Shown: positions 28,196-38,367 of the stretch, piece by piece
Numbering within the stretch: the stretch's first letter is position 1
Layout of the letters: the number at the start of each line of letters is the position of its first letter
Source: an uncultured Methanobrevibacter sp.
GTDB taxonomy: Archaea; Methanobacteriota; Methanobacteria; Methanobacteriales; Methanobacteriaceae
Direction of reading: 5' to 3'
Assembly (NCBI RefSeq): GCF_900314615.1
Contig: NZ_OMWA01000023.1
Location: 1-64,000 of the forward strand
DNA length: 64,000 nucleotides
Position numbers and translations under genes: made by a program
Notes under the pieces: model-generated
Databases searched by the model: none
What the model saw: the letters and a program-made list of their open reading frames with translations, nothing else
Told to the model about the DNA's origin: nothing

Positions 28196-28417
28196 TTATT
28201 TTTTATTTTTTTTATTCATTTTTGTAATATCTATTTTTCATTTTTTTAATTTTTTTTATTAAATTTATGTTTTGTTCAATTTTTTATTTTTATTAATGCA
28301 GAATTGTACTTAAATACTAAAAATATTTTTCATGTTTATTACTTTTTTCATGATTTTTTTTTAAAAATTACATAAATATATATATTTTAAAAAATAGATA
28401 TCCTAATGAATAATAAT

Positions 28418-28469
28418 TTATATGCCTGTTATTATTCTATTTTTATAAATTGACTGGACCAGGGGGTGA
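28418..28469 (+). promoter_or_regulatory. putative promoter and strong RBS of the giant adhesin
   Basis: The 283 bases between the hydrolase and the adhesin are very AT-rich and hold no gene. TTTATATG (28418-28425) is a plausible TATA box. AGGGGGTGA (28461-28469), nine bases before the ATG, is one of the strongest ribosome binding sites in the window. Confidence 0.4.
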
Positions 28470-28478
28470 AAACGCAAA

Positions 28479-31400
28479 ATGAAAGGCAAAAAGTTAATCG
28501 TGATAATGGCTATAGTTATTCTTATGTTTACTATTCAGGCGTCTTGTGCGCTTGAAGATGATAATAACTTTAATTTAACACAAACTGTTGATATTGAAGA
28601 TAATAAAGTTCAAATAGATGATTTGGGAAAAGAACTTGTTGTGTCTCAGGAAAATGTTTCCAATGAGGTTAGCGTGAGCTCTCAAAAAGAAGTTTCTAAT
28701 GGCCGTGAGGTTTTAGGTGCTTCTGATGATGAAGAGTTGCAGGTTTCTAATGATAATGAAGTTTTAGGAAGACCTATTTATGTAACTGATAATACATTAA
28801 ATGGACTTAAAAACGCAATTACTAGTGCTAATAATGGTGATTCTATTTTCTTGAATGGGTTAACCTATACTGGTTCATTTAGTACTCTAGATATTGGAAA
28901 AAGAATTACTATTTATGGAGGCAGTTCTCCGAATGATGACACAAGAGCAACTATAGATACTTCTAAATTTAATTATGCAAAAAATAGTAACAGATTTCTG
29001 ATTTCAACATATCCTGTTACTTTAATTGGGATTAATTTTGTAAATCATCCTGTTTCTCCTACAACTGGAAATGAAGTGTATAGAGGTCATTTCCTGAGAG
29101 TTATGAGTGGACTTACAATGAAAAACTGTGATTTTATTAATATTGGTGTATTCCAAAAAAGTTATTTAATTGATTTTTCTGGTTTTAGTTATCCTACTAG
29201 AATTGATAATTGTCAGTTTATCAATAATTCTGCTTCTATTTTAATTGCTACTGGAAGCTCTACTTCATCTTTCACTGCAAATAATAACAGATTTATTAAC
29301 AATTCCGGTACAATTAATGATGTAAATACAACTAATTCATTAGGTTTATGTATTAAGGTTCAGACTAGAGGATCAACATTTGACAATAATACATTTATCA
29401 ATAACACTAATGCTGTGCACGGTGCTGCTTACTGTGTAAATGCTAAGGATGTTGTAATAACTAATAATCACATTGAAAACAATCAGGCATCTTATGGTGC
29501 AGGTATTGAATGTCATTTAGGTTATGTAACAGTAAGAAATACAACTTTCATAAATAATGAGGCTTCAGGATATAATGGTAATGCTCCTGGAAGAAGTGGT
29601 ACTGGTGGTGCTATCGCATTTACTGGGCCATATAACTACCTGGATAATTGTACATTCATCAACAACACTGCTGAAAATTATGGTGGTGCAATGGATATTC
29701 ATAGAGTAAATAAGGGTACTGAAGCACATTATACTACTGTTGTAAACAGCAGATTTGAAAATAATGTTGCTCAAAACAAGTTTGCTGGTGCAGTATATAT
29801 TGAAGGTGATTATGCAACTATTGACGGATGTAACTTTACAAACAATTCCGCACCTACAGGTGGTGCTATTCAGTTAATAGGTAGTGATGCTCAGATAATT
29901 GATTCAAATTTCATTGAAAATGAAGCAATTACTGGTGGAGCATGTTATGTTAATGGTTATGGTGCAAATGTTATTGGTTCCAAATTTGAAAACAACAGGG
30001 CTACTCATGATTTGGATAGTTCAATTACAGATGATCCTTCCAAAATGACTTGCGGTGGTGCAATGTATGTTGAAAGTAATGATGTAAGTATAATTGACAG
30101 TTCTTTCAGTGATAATATAGCTCATGGTAATTTTTCCGATAATACTGGTTTAGGTGGTGCTTTATACATTTTAGGTCAAAATCCTAACTTCCATAATGAT
30201 AACTTTACCAACAATGATGCTATTCGTGGTGGTGCAGTTTATATTGAAGGTAACAATATTGGCGCTAGTGTAATAAACCTTAACAACAACACTGCTATTG
30301 AAGGTGGTGCAGTATATATTAAGGGTAATGACATTAATCTTGACTATTTCAATGCTACTGCAAACAATGCTATTCAGGGTGGTGCTATCTATATTGAAGG
30401 TGAAAACACTGATGTAACTAATTCAATATTTGAGAACAATAACGTTACTCGTGATATTGATTTATCTAAAACAGGTGCTGAAAGCCTATTTACAATGGGT
30501 GGTGCTATCTATATTGAAGGTAATCATGTTAATATTTATGATAACAATACCTTTAGACGTAATATAGCTTATGGTACATCTAGTAATGGTGGTCTTGGTG
30601 GTGCTATTGCAGTAAATGGAAATAATACCAATATCTATGATGATAAATTTACTTTGAATGAAGCTACTCGTGGTGGTGCTATATATGTTAGAGGTACTAA
30701 TGCTACTGTTAAAGACATGTATTTCACTACAAATAATGCTATTCAGGGTGGTGCTATCTATATTGAAGGTACTAATGCAAACATTACTCATAATACATTC
30801 TATGATAATAATGCTACACATGATTTATCATTCCCTCAGTCTAGTGAACTACAGAATTTACCTACTAAAGGTGGTGCAATATCTGTTAGTGGTGATTATG
30901 CTAATATAGTTGATAATAACTTCACATATAATGCTGCTATAACTCAAAATCCTACAGGAGGTCAAGGTGGTGCTATTGCTATTGATGGTTATCATACTAA
31001 TATTTATGATAATATATTCGATGATAATGAAGCTATCGTGGGTGGTGCATTATATATCACAGGTACTAATACTACTATTGATTTAGTTAACTTTACTAGA
31101 AATAATGCTATTCAAGGTGGTGCTGTATATATTAGAGGAGTAAACACAACTGTTGTGAACTCTGAATTCATTAATAATAATGCAACACATAACTTGACTT
31201 ACAGTTTAACTCCTGAGATATATTCCATACCAACTATTGGTGGAGCAATATCTGTTGAAGGTAATAACACAGTACTGAAAGACATTAACTTTTATAACAA
31301 TACTGCTATTGGAATTCATTTGGATGGTGGTTATGGAGGTGCTGCTTCATTAAATGGTTATGATACTGAAATAATCGATGTATTTTTCGATGGAAACCAG

Positions 31401-34400
31401 GCAATTCGTGGTGGTGCTGTATATGTTAACGGTACTCTAAATACCTTAAATGATACTGACTTTATCAATAATGCTGCAATTCGTGGTGGTGCTGTATATA
31501 ATAGCGCATCAAGTACTACTATTGTAAATTCAAAATACATCAACAATACTGCAACTCATGACTTAAGGTTTAAAGTTAATGATGTATTATATAATTTAAC
31601 TACTATGGGTGGTGCTGTTGCAATTAGAGGATTTTCAGTTAATGCAACAACATGTGAATTCATTAACAATACTGCTATTGGAATATTCGAAAATGGTGGT
31701 CTTGGTGGTGCGATTGCTGTAAATGGATCAGACAATTATATCTTTAATTCCACATTCAAATCTAATGAAGCTGTAAAAGGTGGTGCTTTTTATCTACTTG
31801 GTAATTCCACAACCATTTTAAATTCAAGCTTCTATGACAATAATGCTATTATTGGTGGGGCAGGATATATTGATGGTAAAAACAGCCGTATTGAAGATTC
31901 AATATTTGATGACAATGACGCAAGACATGACTTAAGGTTCCCTTTATCAGATGTATTAAAAGATATAACTACTGCAGGTGGTGCTATTTACATTATTGGG
32001 GATAATATTAATGTAACTTCAAGTAATTTCACCGACAACGATGCAAAAGCATACAATGAAAATGTAACTCGTGGAGGTGGAGCAGTTTACATTGAAGGAA
32101 ACAACGCAAATATTTCCAGTTCATACTTCTCAAACAACACTGCTTTAAAAGGTGGAGCTGTATTTATCACAGGTAACCATACTCAAATATACGACACTGA
32201 CTTTATTGAAAATTCTGTAACTAACTTTACTGTTATGGAAGGATTTGGTGGTGCAGTATATTTGGAAAAAGCACATGACAGTGATATTACCAGATCTAAC
32301 TTCATAAATAACACTGCTTCAATAAATGGTGGTGCAATTGACTGGCACGAAGGTGCAACTGACGGTCAAATTGTAGATTGTGTATTTGAAAACAATACTG
32401 CCGGAGCAAATGCGGGTGCGGTATTCTGGTTTGGTACAGGAGGTATTATTAAAGGTTCCAATTTCACAAACAACAAAGCTAACGGAACTGTTGCTTGTAT
32501 AATGGGTAACTTCGGAGACGGAGGAGCTATCATGTGGACAGGTTCTAACGGTACTGTGGATGACTGTAACTTTATAAATAATACTGCTGCCCAACGTGGT
32601 GGTTCTGTATTCCTCAGAGGTGTAGAAGGTCGTGCAATATGTGATAACAATACATTTAAAAACTCACACTTTGAGAATAACTCTGCAGGAACCAATGGTG
32701 GTGCAATTGACTGGTATCAAGGAGCTACCAATGGTGCTATAGAAAATTCAACATTTGAACATAACGTTGCTAACAGATCTGCAGGTGCGGTATTCTGGAA
32801 CGGTGATACTGGTAAAATTGTAAGTTCCAATTTCACAAACAACTATGTTACTGGTACCAATATAAATCCTGATAACAATAATACCAGTAATGGTGGTGCA
32901 ATCATGTGGTTAGGTTCTAACGGTCTTGTAGATGATTGTATCTTTGTAAATAACACTGCTCCAAGATTAGGAGGTGCAGTTTATTTGGAAGCTTCAAGTT
33001 TCGGAAGTGCTGAAAATACTACATTCAGTAATTCTTACTTTGAAAACAATACTGCTGGTATTAACGGTGGTGCTATTAACTGGCACGAAGGTGCTAAAGA
33101 CGGTAGAATTGAAAACTCAACATTTGTAAACAACACTGCAAAAGCTAATGGTGGTGCTGTATTCTGGTTTGGTAATAACGGTAACATTATAGGTTCCAAT
33201 TTCACTGAAAATAAAGCATTAGGATTAGTCAACGGAACTCACTTAGATTCCGGTTGTGGTGGTGCTGTTATTTGGACTGGTTCCAACGGTACAGTTGATA
33301 ATTGTAACTTTATCAATAACAATGCTTCCAAAAACGGAGGTGCAGTATACTTACGTAATTTAACTGCAAATGGATGTGATAATACAACATTCAGCAATTC
33401 TCACTTTGAGGATAATACTGCTGGTATTAACGGTGGTGCTATTGACTGGTATCAAGGAGCTACCAACGGTAGAATCGAAAACTCTACTTTGGTTAACAAT
33501 ACTGCTCGTGCTAACGGTGGTGCTGTATACTGGTATGGAAATAATGGTAACATTATAGGTTCCAACTTCACTGATAACAAAGCATTAGGTGAAGTCAACA
33601 GTACATTTAACATAAATACCGGTTGCGGTGGTGCACTTATTTGGACTGGTTCCCATGGTACTGTTGATGGCTGTAACTTTGTGAATAACTCTGCTGCTCA
33701 AAACGGTGGTGCTGTATTTTTACGTGCAGTATCTTCAGATATTTGTGATAATACTACATTCAGTAATTCTCACTTTGAAAATAACACTGCTGGTATTAAC
33801 GGTGGTGCTATTGACTGGCATAAAGGTGCTAGAGATGGTAGAATTGACAATTCAACATTTGTAAACAACACTGCAAAAGCTAATGGTGGTGCTGTATTCT
33901 GGTATGGTACTGATGGTACAATCACAGGCTCCAACTTCACAGAAAACAAAGCTTTAGGTACTGCTAAAGGTACTTATGGACGTTCAGGTGATGGTGGTGC
34001 TGTTATTTGGACCGGTTCCAACGGTATTGTAGATGACTGTAACTTTGCAAACAACTCAGCTGCAAATCGTGGTGGAGCTGTATTCCTTGATGATATCAAC
34101 GAAGGTGAAGGTAATAATACTACATTCAGTAATTCTCACTTCGAAAACAATGTAGCTGGAACAAACGGTGGTGCTATTGACTGGCATGAAGGTGCTACAA
34201 ATGGTAGAATCGAAAATTCAACATTTGAAAACAACACTGCGAACAGAGCAGGTGGAGCTGTATACTGGAATGGTTTAAACGGTACAATTGTAGGTTCTAA
34301 CTTCACAAATAACGAAGCTACCGGTTTAAATAAAACCGATACTGGAAAAGGCGGTGACGGTGGTGCTGTTATTTGGATTGGATCTAACGGTTTAGTGGAT

Positions 34401-37400
34401 GATTGTATATTCGAAAACAATACTGCTAGTGAAAACGGTGGTGCTGTACACTTAGAGGAATATCACAATCAATGTGACAATACAACATTTAAAAACTCCA
34501 AATTCATTAATAACACTGCTGCTAAAAACGGTGGTGCTATTGACTGGAATGAAGGAGCAACCAATGGTGCAATAATTAATTCCACATTTGAGAAAAATAA
34601 TGCAACCAATGGAGGAGCTGTATCATGGACAGGACATAACGGTAAAATTATAGATTCTAATTTCACTGACAATTATGCTTCTGAAAATGGTGGTGCTGTT
34701 CTTTGGTCAGGAATTAACGGTGAAATCGATAACTCAAGATTTGTGAATAACACTGCTTTAAACGGTGGTGCTATATACTTACAGAACTGTGCTCATGGTG
34801 ATAAGACTAACGTTACAATTAAAGATTCTTACTTTGAAAATAACTCAGCTATTGATGGTGGTGCTATTAATTGGCATAAAGGTACCAATGCAACTATAGA
34901 TAACACTGAATTTGTAGACAACTTTGCAAATCGCGGTGGAGCTGTATTTGTAAATGGTACAGACGGAACCATTAAAAATTCAAACTTCACATTAAACGAA
35001 GCTGTATTAGGTGGTGCTGTATATGCTAATAATGAAGAATTAACTATTTCAGAGTCTACTTTTGAAGAAAATGCAGCTATTCAGGGTGGTGCAGTATTCA
35101 TGGAAGCAGCGAATAATTACATTAAATATTCAAACTTCACATTAAACAATGCTACATACACTTTAAGAAAAGTAAACACTACTGGAAACAATAATAAAAC
35201 AAAAGGTGGTGCAGTATTTATCAACGGAACTGGCAATGTCATAGAAAATTCCAAATTCATGAATAACACTGCAGTTACTGAACGTGAATACAACAACAAA
35301 ACCAATAATCCTTCATTATCAGATGATGGATTTGGTGGTGCTGTATATGTTGGTGCAAATAATGCAAAAATAACCTCAAGTGAATTCAACGATAACAAAG
35401 CATGTAACGGATCAGCTTTATACAATGATGCATCAGGCACTGATTTAACCGGTGACAAATTCATCAAAAACCAGGCTTGGTCATACACTTTAGATGTAAA
35501 TGCTACTCCAAACAGTACTTACTATGGACATAACATTACTATTGAAATAGCAAACTACACTGGAGGAGACAACATCATAAACGGTATTTACAATGCTAAA
35601 TCAGTTAATGATATTACATTTACTAATGTAAACTATCTTATCAATGATACTGAAACTAACGTTGGAACTACTAGTGAAGCACATCCTGTTTCTGGTGTTG
35701 AAAACAGTAATGATGGTGCTTTATTATATCAAGATTCTCTTGAAAGATACCAGACTATTGTTTTAGAATTCATCAGCAACGAAACCGGAAAAGTTGTACG
35801 TACTGTATCTGTAAAAACTGATGCATATGGTAATTACACATTAAATGTAACTGGCTTTGCACCAGGAAACTACACAGTTAAAGCATACCACCCAGAAGAT
35901 AGGAACTACAAATACATCGGTGATTTAACTTCATTTGAGATTTTACCTTATGTGGACATAAACATTACAAAAACAGTTGACAGTTATTACACAATTGTTG
36001 GAAATAATGTGACTTTCACAGTTACTGTAAGTAATGCAGGTAATGCTTCAAATGCTTCAAACATTAAAGTCAAGGATGTTATTCCTAGAGCTGCAAACTT
36101 GGAATTAGTAAAATCAACTGTAACTAAAGGTACATTCTCACAGGCAGATTGGTCATGGACTATAGATAAATTAGCTAACGGTACAAGTGAAACTTTAACT
36201 TTAGTATTTAAAACTACCACTTTAGGTAAATTTAACAATACTGTTAATGTAATCTGTGCTGAAGATGAATGGAATTATACCAATAACAATGCTTCTGTAT
36301 TATTTGAAGTTGTTATGCTTAATTTAACTATTAACAAAACAGCAAATGTTGAAAGTATTTATGTAATGGAAAACGTTACATTCACAATCAATGTTACAAA
36401 TAATGCTAAAGTAAACGCAACCAATGTTGCTGTAACTGATATGGTTCCAAAAGGATTTGAATATGTCAAAACTAATGCAACCGGTTATAACAGTAAAACT
36501 GGTTTATTAATTATTGATTTAATCAAACCTGGCGAATCTTATATATTTACACTTACCCTTAAAGCTGTAACTAACGGTACTTTAACAAATTATGTCAATG
36601 TGACATGTAAGGAAAACAGTACTGTTAAAAAAGCAAATGCAAGTGTTTATGTGATTCCTGTAGTTAATTTAACTGTTGTTAAAACCACTGACTTCAAGAA
36701 TTATATTGTCGGAGATACTGTTGTATTTACAATTACTGTAACCAACAACGGACCTTCAAATGCTACAAATATCAAAATTAAAGATATACTTGAAGCTGAA
36801 GGTTTAGCATTGCTTGAAGGCGATTTAGAACAAACTATTCCGTTCTTAGCAAACGGTACATCTAAATCTATTACAATTAAAGCAAACATTACTAAAATGG
36901 GTGACGGTAATTGGACTAATGAAGTAAATGTGACCTGTGATCAAAATGACACAATTAAAACAGCTAATGTTACTGTACATGTTTACAATGTGGATTTAAG
37001 AATCGATAAAACTGCAAATGTTACTGATGTTCCTGTAAACGGTTTAATTAACTTCACAATAACTGTTAAAAATCATAGTGATAAGGATGCTCATAATGTT
37101 ATTATAATGGATACATTAAATAGTGTATTTGAAATAATTCGCGGCAATAATAATATCACTGGTTCAATATTTGACAACAGTTGGATTGTTGAAGTAGTAC
37201 CTACATTAAACGCTGGAGAATCTTATTCAATATGGTTTGTTGTAAAGGCAAAAACCAATGGAACATATGAAAATACTGCAAAAGTTAACTGTAATGAGGA
37301 AAAAACACCGAAATATGATACTGCAACTGTTGTTGTTTATCCTGTTGTGGACTTGAAAGTTAACAAAACTTCCAATGTCAAAGTGGGTGAAAACGTTACT

Positions 37401-38336
37401 GTAAGCAATAATGTTGTATTTACTATCAATGTAACAAATGACGGAATCTCCAATGCTACTGGTGTTAAAATTACAGATGTCGTTCCTGAAGGATTTGAAT
37501 TTGTAAGTTCAAGTACTGATGATTATGATAATGCTACCGGTTTATTAACTATCGATTTAATCAAACCTGGTGAATCATACATATTTACAATTACCTTAAA
37601 AGTCATTGCTAATGGTACTTTAACTAATACTGTTAATGTTACCTGTAATGAAAATAAAACACTAATAAGTAACAGTTCATCAATTAATGCTATTCCTGTC
37701 ATATTAACTGTTAATAAAACTGCTAATGTAACTTTAGTTGGAAATAATACTCTTGTTAACTTTACAATTACTGTAAATAACACTGGTATTGCAAATGCAA
37801 CTAATATTAACGTTACTGATGTTTTACCTGATGGATTTGTATTTGTAGATGCAAGTACTGGTTTCACAAATAAAACTCAGACAGTTAGCTGGACTATTGA
37901 TAAGTTAAACGGAGGAAACGTAACTAAATTATGGATTCTTGCAAGATCAACTGCTGTAGGCAACTGGTCAAATGTGGTAAATGTAACTTGTAAAGAAAAT
38001 AAAACTGTAGTTAACGACAAATTCAATGTAACAATCGGATATACCAATATAACTGTTAAAAAGACTGCTAATGTTACTGTAGTAGGTAATAATACTCTGG
38101 TTAAATTTACTATTGTTGTAAATAACACAGGTATTGTAAACGCTACTGGTGTGGTTATCAGTGATGTATTGCCTAATGGATTTGTGCTTGTTGGTGCAAG
38201 TGATGGTAATGTTACTGATGGTCAGAAAGTTAGCTGGACTATTGATAAGTTAGATATTGGTGATGTTAAAGAGTTCTGGATTGTTGCTAGGTCTAATGCT
38301 ACTGGTAATTGGACTAATGTTGTGACGTCCTGTTGA
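28479..38336 (+). CDS. giant adhesin-like protein, N-terminal segment
   Basis: 3,285 residues up to the first frame break. A signal peptide (GKKLIVIMAIVILMFTIQAS) is followed by an acidic linker and then, from about residue 100 to 2330, a right-handed beta-helix of short coils with NN-T/A and GGA[IV] turns, like polymorphic outer-membrane-type repeats. From about residue 2490 DUF11-type beta-sandwich repeats of about 112 residues begin. The frame stops at 38336 (NVVTSC), where the next repeat continues in another frame. It is a cell-surface protein thought to bind other microbes, protists or host material. Confidence 0.85.
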   Translation: MKGKKLIVIMAIVILMFTIQASCALEDDNNFNLTQTVDIEDNKVQIDDLGKELVVSQENVSNEVSVSSQKEVSNGREVLGASDDEELQVSNDNEVLGRPIYVTDNTLNGLKNAITSANNGDSIFLNGLTYTGSFSTLDIGKRITIYGGSSPNDDTRATIDTSKFNYAKNSNRFLISTYPVTLIGINFVNHPVSPTTGNEVYRGHFLRVMSGLTMKNCDFINIGVFQKSYLIDFSGFSYPTRIDNCQFINNSASILIATGSSTSSFTANNNRFINNSGTINDVNTTNSLGLCIKVQTRGSTFDNNTFINNTNAVHGAAYCVNAKDVVITNNHIENNQASYGAGIECHLGYVTVRNTTFINNEASGYNGNAPGRSGTGGAIAFTGPYNYLDNCTFINNTAENYGGAMDIHRVNKGTEAHYTTVVNSRFENNVAQNKFAGAVYIEGDYATIDGCNFTNNSAPTGGAIQLIGSDAQIIDSNFIENEAITGGACYVNGYGANVIGSKFENNRATHDLDSSITDDPSKMTCGGAMYVESNDVSIIDSSFSDNIAHGNFSDNTGLGGALYILGQNPNFHNDNFTNNDAIRGGAVYIEGNNIGASVINLNNNTAIEGGAVYIKGNDINLDYFNATANNAIQGGAIYIEGENTDVTNSIFENNNVTRDIDLSKTGAESLFTMGGAIYIEGNHVNIYDNNTFRRNIAYGTSSNGGLGGAIAVNGNNTNIYDDKFTLNEATRGGAIYVRGTNATVKDMYFTTNNAIQGGAIYIEGTNANITHNTFYDNNATHDLSFPQSSELQNLPTKGGAISVSGDYANIVDNNFTYNAAITQNPTGGQGGAIAIDGYHTNIYDNIFDDNEAIVGGALYITGTNTTIDLVNFTRNNAIQGGAVYIRGVNTTVVNSEFINNNATHNLTYSLTPEIYSIPTIGGAISVEGNNTVLKDINFYNNTAIGIHLDGGYGGAASLNGYDTEIIDVFFDGNQAIRGGAVYVNGTLNTLNDTDFINNAAIRGGAVYNSASSTTIVNSKYINNTATHDLRFKVNDVLYNLTTMGGAVAIRGFSVNATTCEFINNTAIGIFENGGLGGAIAVNGSDNYIFNSTFKSNEAVKGGAFYLLGNSTTILNSSFYDNNAIIGGAGYIDGKNSRIEDSIFDDNDARHDLRFPLSDVLKDITTAGGAIYIIGDNINVTSSNFTDNDAKAYNENVTRGGGAVYIEGNNANISSSYFSNNTALKGGAVFITGNHTQIYDTDFIENSVTNFTVMEGFGGAVYLEKAHDSDITRSNFINNTASINGGAIDWHEGATDGQIVDCVFENNTAGANAGAVFWFGTGGIIKGSNFTNNKANGTVACIMGNFGDGGAIMWTGSNGTVDDCNFINNTAAQRGGSVFLRGVEGRAICDNNTFKNSHFENNSAGTNGGAIDWYQGATNGAIENSTFEHNVANRSAGAVFWNGDTGKIVSSNFTNNYVTGTNINPDNNNTSNGGAIMWLGSNGLVDDCIFVNNTAPRLGGAVYLEASSFGSAENTTFSNSYFENNTAGINGGAINWHEGAKDGRIENSTFVNNTAKANGGAVFWFGNNGNIIGSNFTENKALGLVNGTHLDSGCGGAVIWTGSNGTVDNCNFINNNASKNGGAVYLRNLTANGCDNTTFSNSHFEDNTAGINGGAIDWYQGATNGRIENSTLVNNTARANGGAVYWYGNNGNIIGSNFTDNKALGEVNSTFNINTGCGGALIWTGSHGTVDGCNFVNNSAAQNGGAVFLRAVSSDICDNTTFSNSHFENNTAGINGGAIDWHKGARDGRIDNSTFVNNTAKANGGAVFWYGTDGTITGSNFTENKALGTAKGTYGRSGDGGAVIWTGSNGIVDDCNFANNSAANRGGAVFLDDINEGEGNNTTFSNSHFENNVAGTNGGAIDWHEGATNGRIENSTFENNTANRAGGAVYWNGLNGTIVGSNFTNNEATGLNKTDTGKGGDGGAVIWIGSNGLVDDCIFENNTASENGGAVHLEEYHNQCDNTTFKNSKFINNTAAKNGGAIDWNEGATNGAIINSTFEKNNATNGGAVSWTGHNGKIIDSNFTDNYASENGGAVLWSGINGEIDNSRFVNNTALNGGAIYLQNCAHGDKTNVTIKDSYFENNSAIDGGAINWHKGTNATIDNTEFVDNFANRGGAVFVNGTDGTIKNSNFTLNEAVLGGAVYANNEELTISESTFEENAAIQGGAVFMEAANNYIKYSNFTLNNATYTLRKVNTTGNNNKTKGGAVFINGTGNVIENSKFMNNTAVTEREYNNKTNNPSLSDDGFGGAVYVGANNAKITSSEFNDNKACNGSALYNDASGTDLTGDKFIKNQAWSYTLDVNATPNSTYYGHNITIEIANYTGGDNIINGIYNAKSVNDITFTNVNYLINDTETNVGTTSEAHPVSGVENSNDGALLYQDSLERYQTIVLEFISNETGKVVRTVSVKTDAYGNYTLNVTGFAPGNYTVKAYHPEDRNYKYIGDLTSFEILPYVDINITKTVDSYYTIVGNNVTFTVTVSNAGNASNASNIKVKDVIPRAANLELVKSTVTKGTFSQADWSWTIDKLANGTSETLTLVFKTTTLGKFNNTVNVICAEDEWNYTNNNASVLFEVVMLNLTINKTANVESIYVMENVTFTINVTNNAKVNATNVAVTDMVPKGFEYVKTNATGYNSKTGLLIIDLIKPGESYIFTLTLKAVTNGTLTNYVNVTCKENSTVKKANASVYVIPVVNLTVVKTTDFKNYIVGDTVVFTITVTNNGPSNATNIKIKDILEAEGLALLEGDLEQTIPFLANGTSKSITIKANITKMGDGNWTNEVNVTCDQNDTIKTANVTVHVYNVDLRIDKTANVTDVPVNGLINFTITVKNHSDKDAHNVIIMDTLNSVFEIIRGNNNITGSIFDNSWIVEVVPTLNAGESYSIWFVVKAKTNGTYENTAKVNCNEEKTPKYDTATVVVYPVVDLKVNKTSNVKVGENVTVSNNVVFTINVTNDGISNATGVKITDVVPEGFEFVSSSTDDYDNATGLLTIDLIKPGESYIFTITLKVIANGTLTNTVNVTCNENKTLISNSSSINAIPVILTVNKTANVTLVGNNTLVNFTITVNNTGIANATNINVTDVLPDGFVFVDASTGFTNKTQTVSWTIDKLNGGNVTKLWILARSTAVGNWSNVVNVTCKENKTVVNDKFNVTIGYTNITVKKTANVTVVGNNTLVKFTIVVNNTGIVNATGVVISDVLPNGFVLVGASDGNVTDGQKVSWTIDKLDIGDVKEFWIVARSNATGNWTNVVTSC
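30080..31980 (+). repeat. 369-bp beta-helix superrepeat, first type
   Basis: The landmark [AT][TR][HR][DN]L/I recurs near 30447, 30816, 31184, 31553 and 31923, each 368-370 bases apart, after a first copy at about 30003. Each unit has six beta-helix coils, including the phrases AIQGGA[IV]YI and GGAI[AS]V. The period is 123 codons, so copies stay in frame when units are gained or lost. Confidence 0.85.
32328..34900 (+). repeat. 369-bp beta-helix superrepeat, second type
   Basis: The landmark GGAI[DN]W recurs at about 32328, 32697, 33066, 33432, 33801, 34167, 34530 and 34857, with spacings of 369, 369, 366, 369, 366, 363 and 327. Each unit includes W-rich coils (DWHEGATNGRIENSTF, GGAVFWFG, GGAVIWTGSNGTVD). 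The same 123-codon period as the first type suggests both descend from one six-coil module. Confidence 0.87.
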
Positions 38337-38367
38337 ATACACTGTTAATAAGACTGTTAATGTTACT

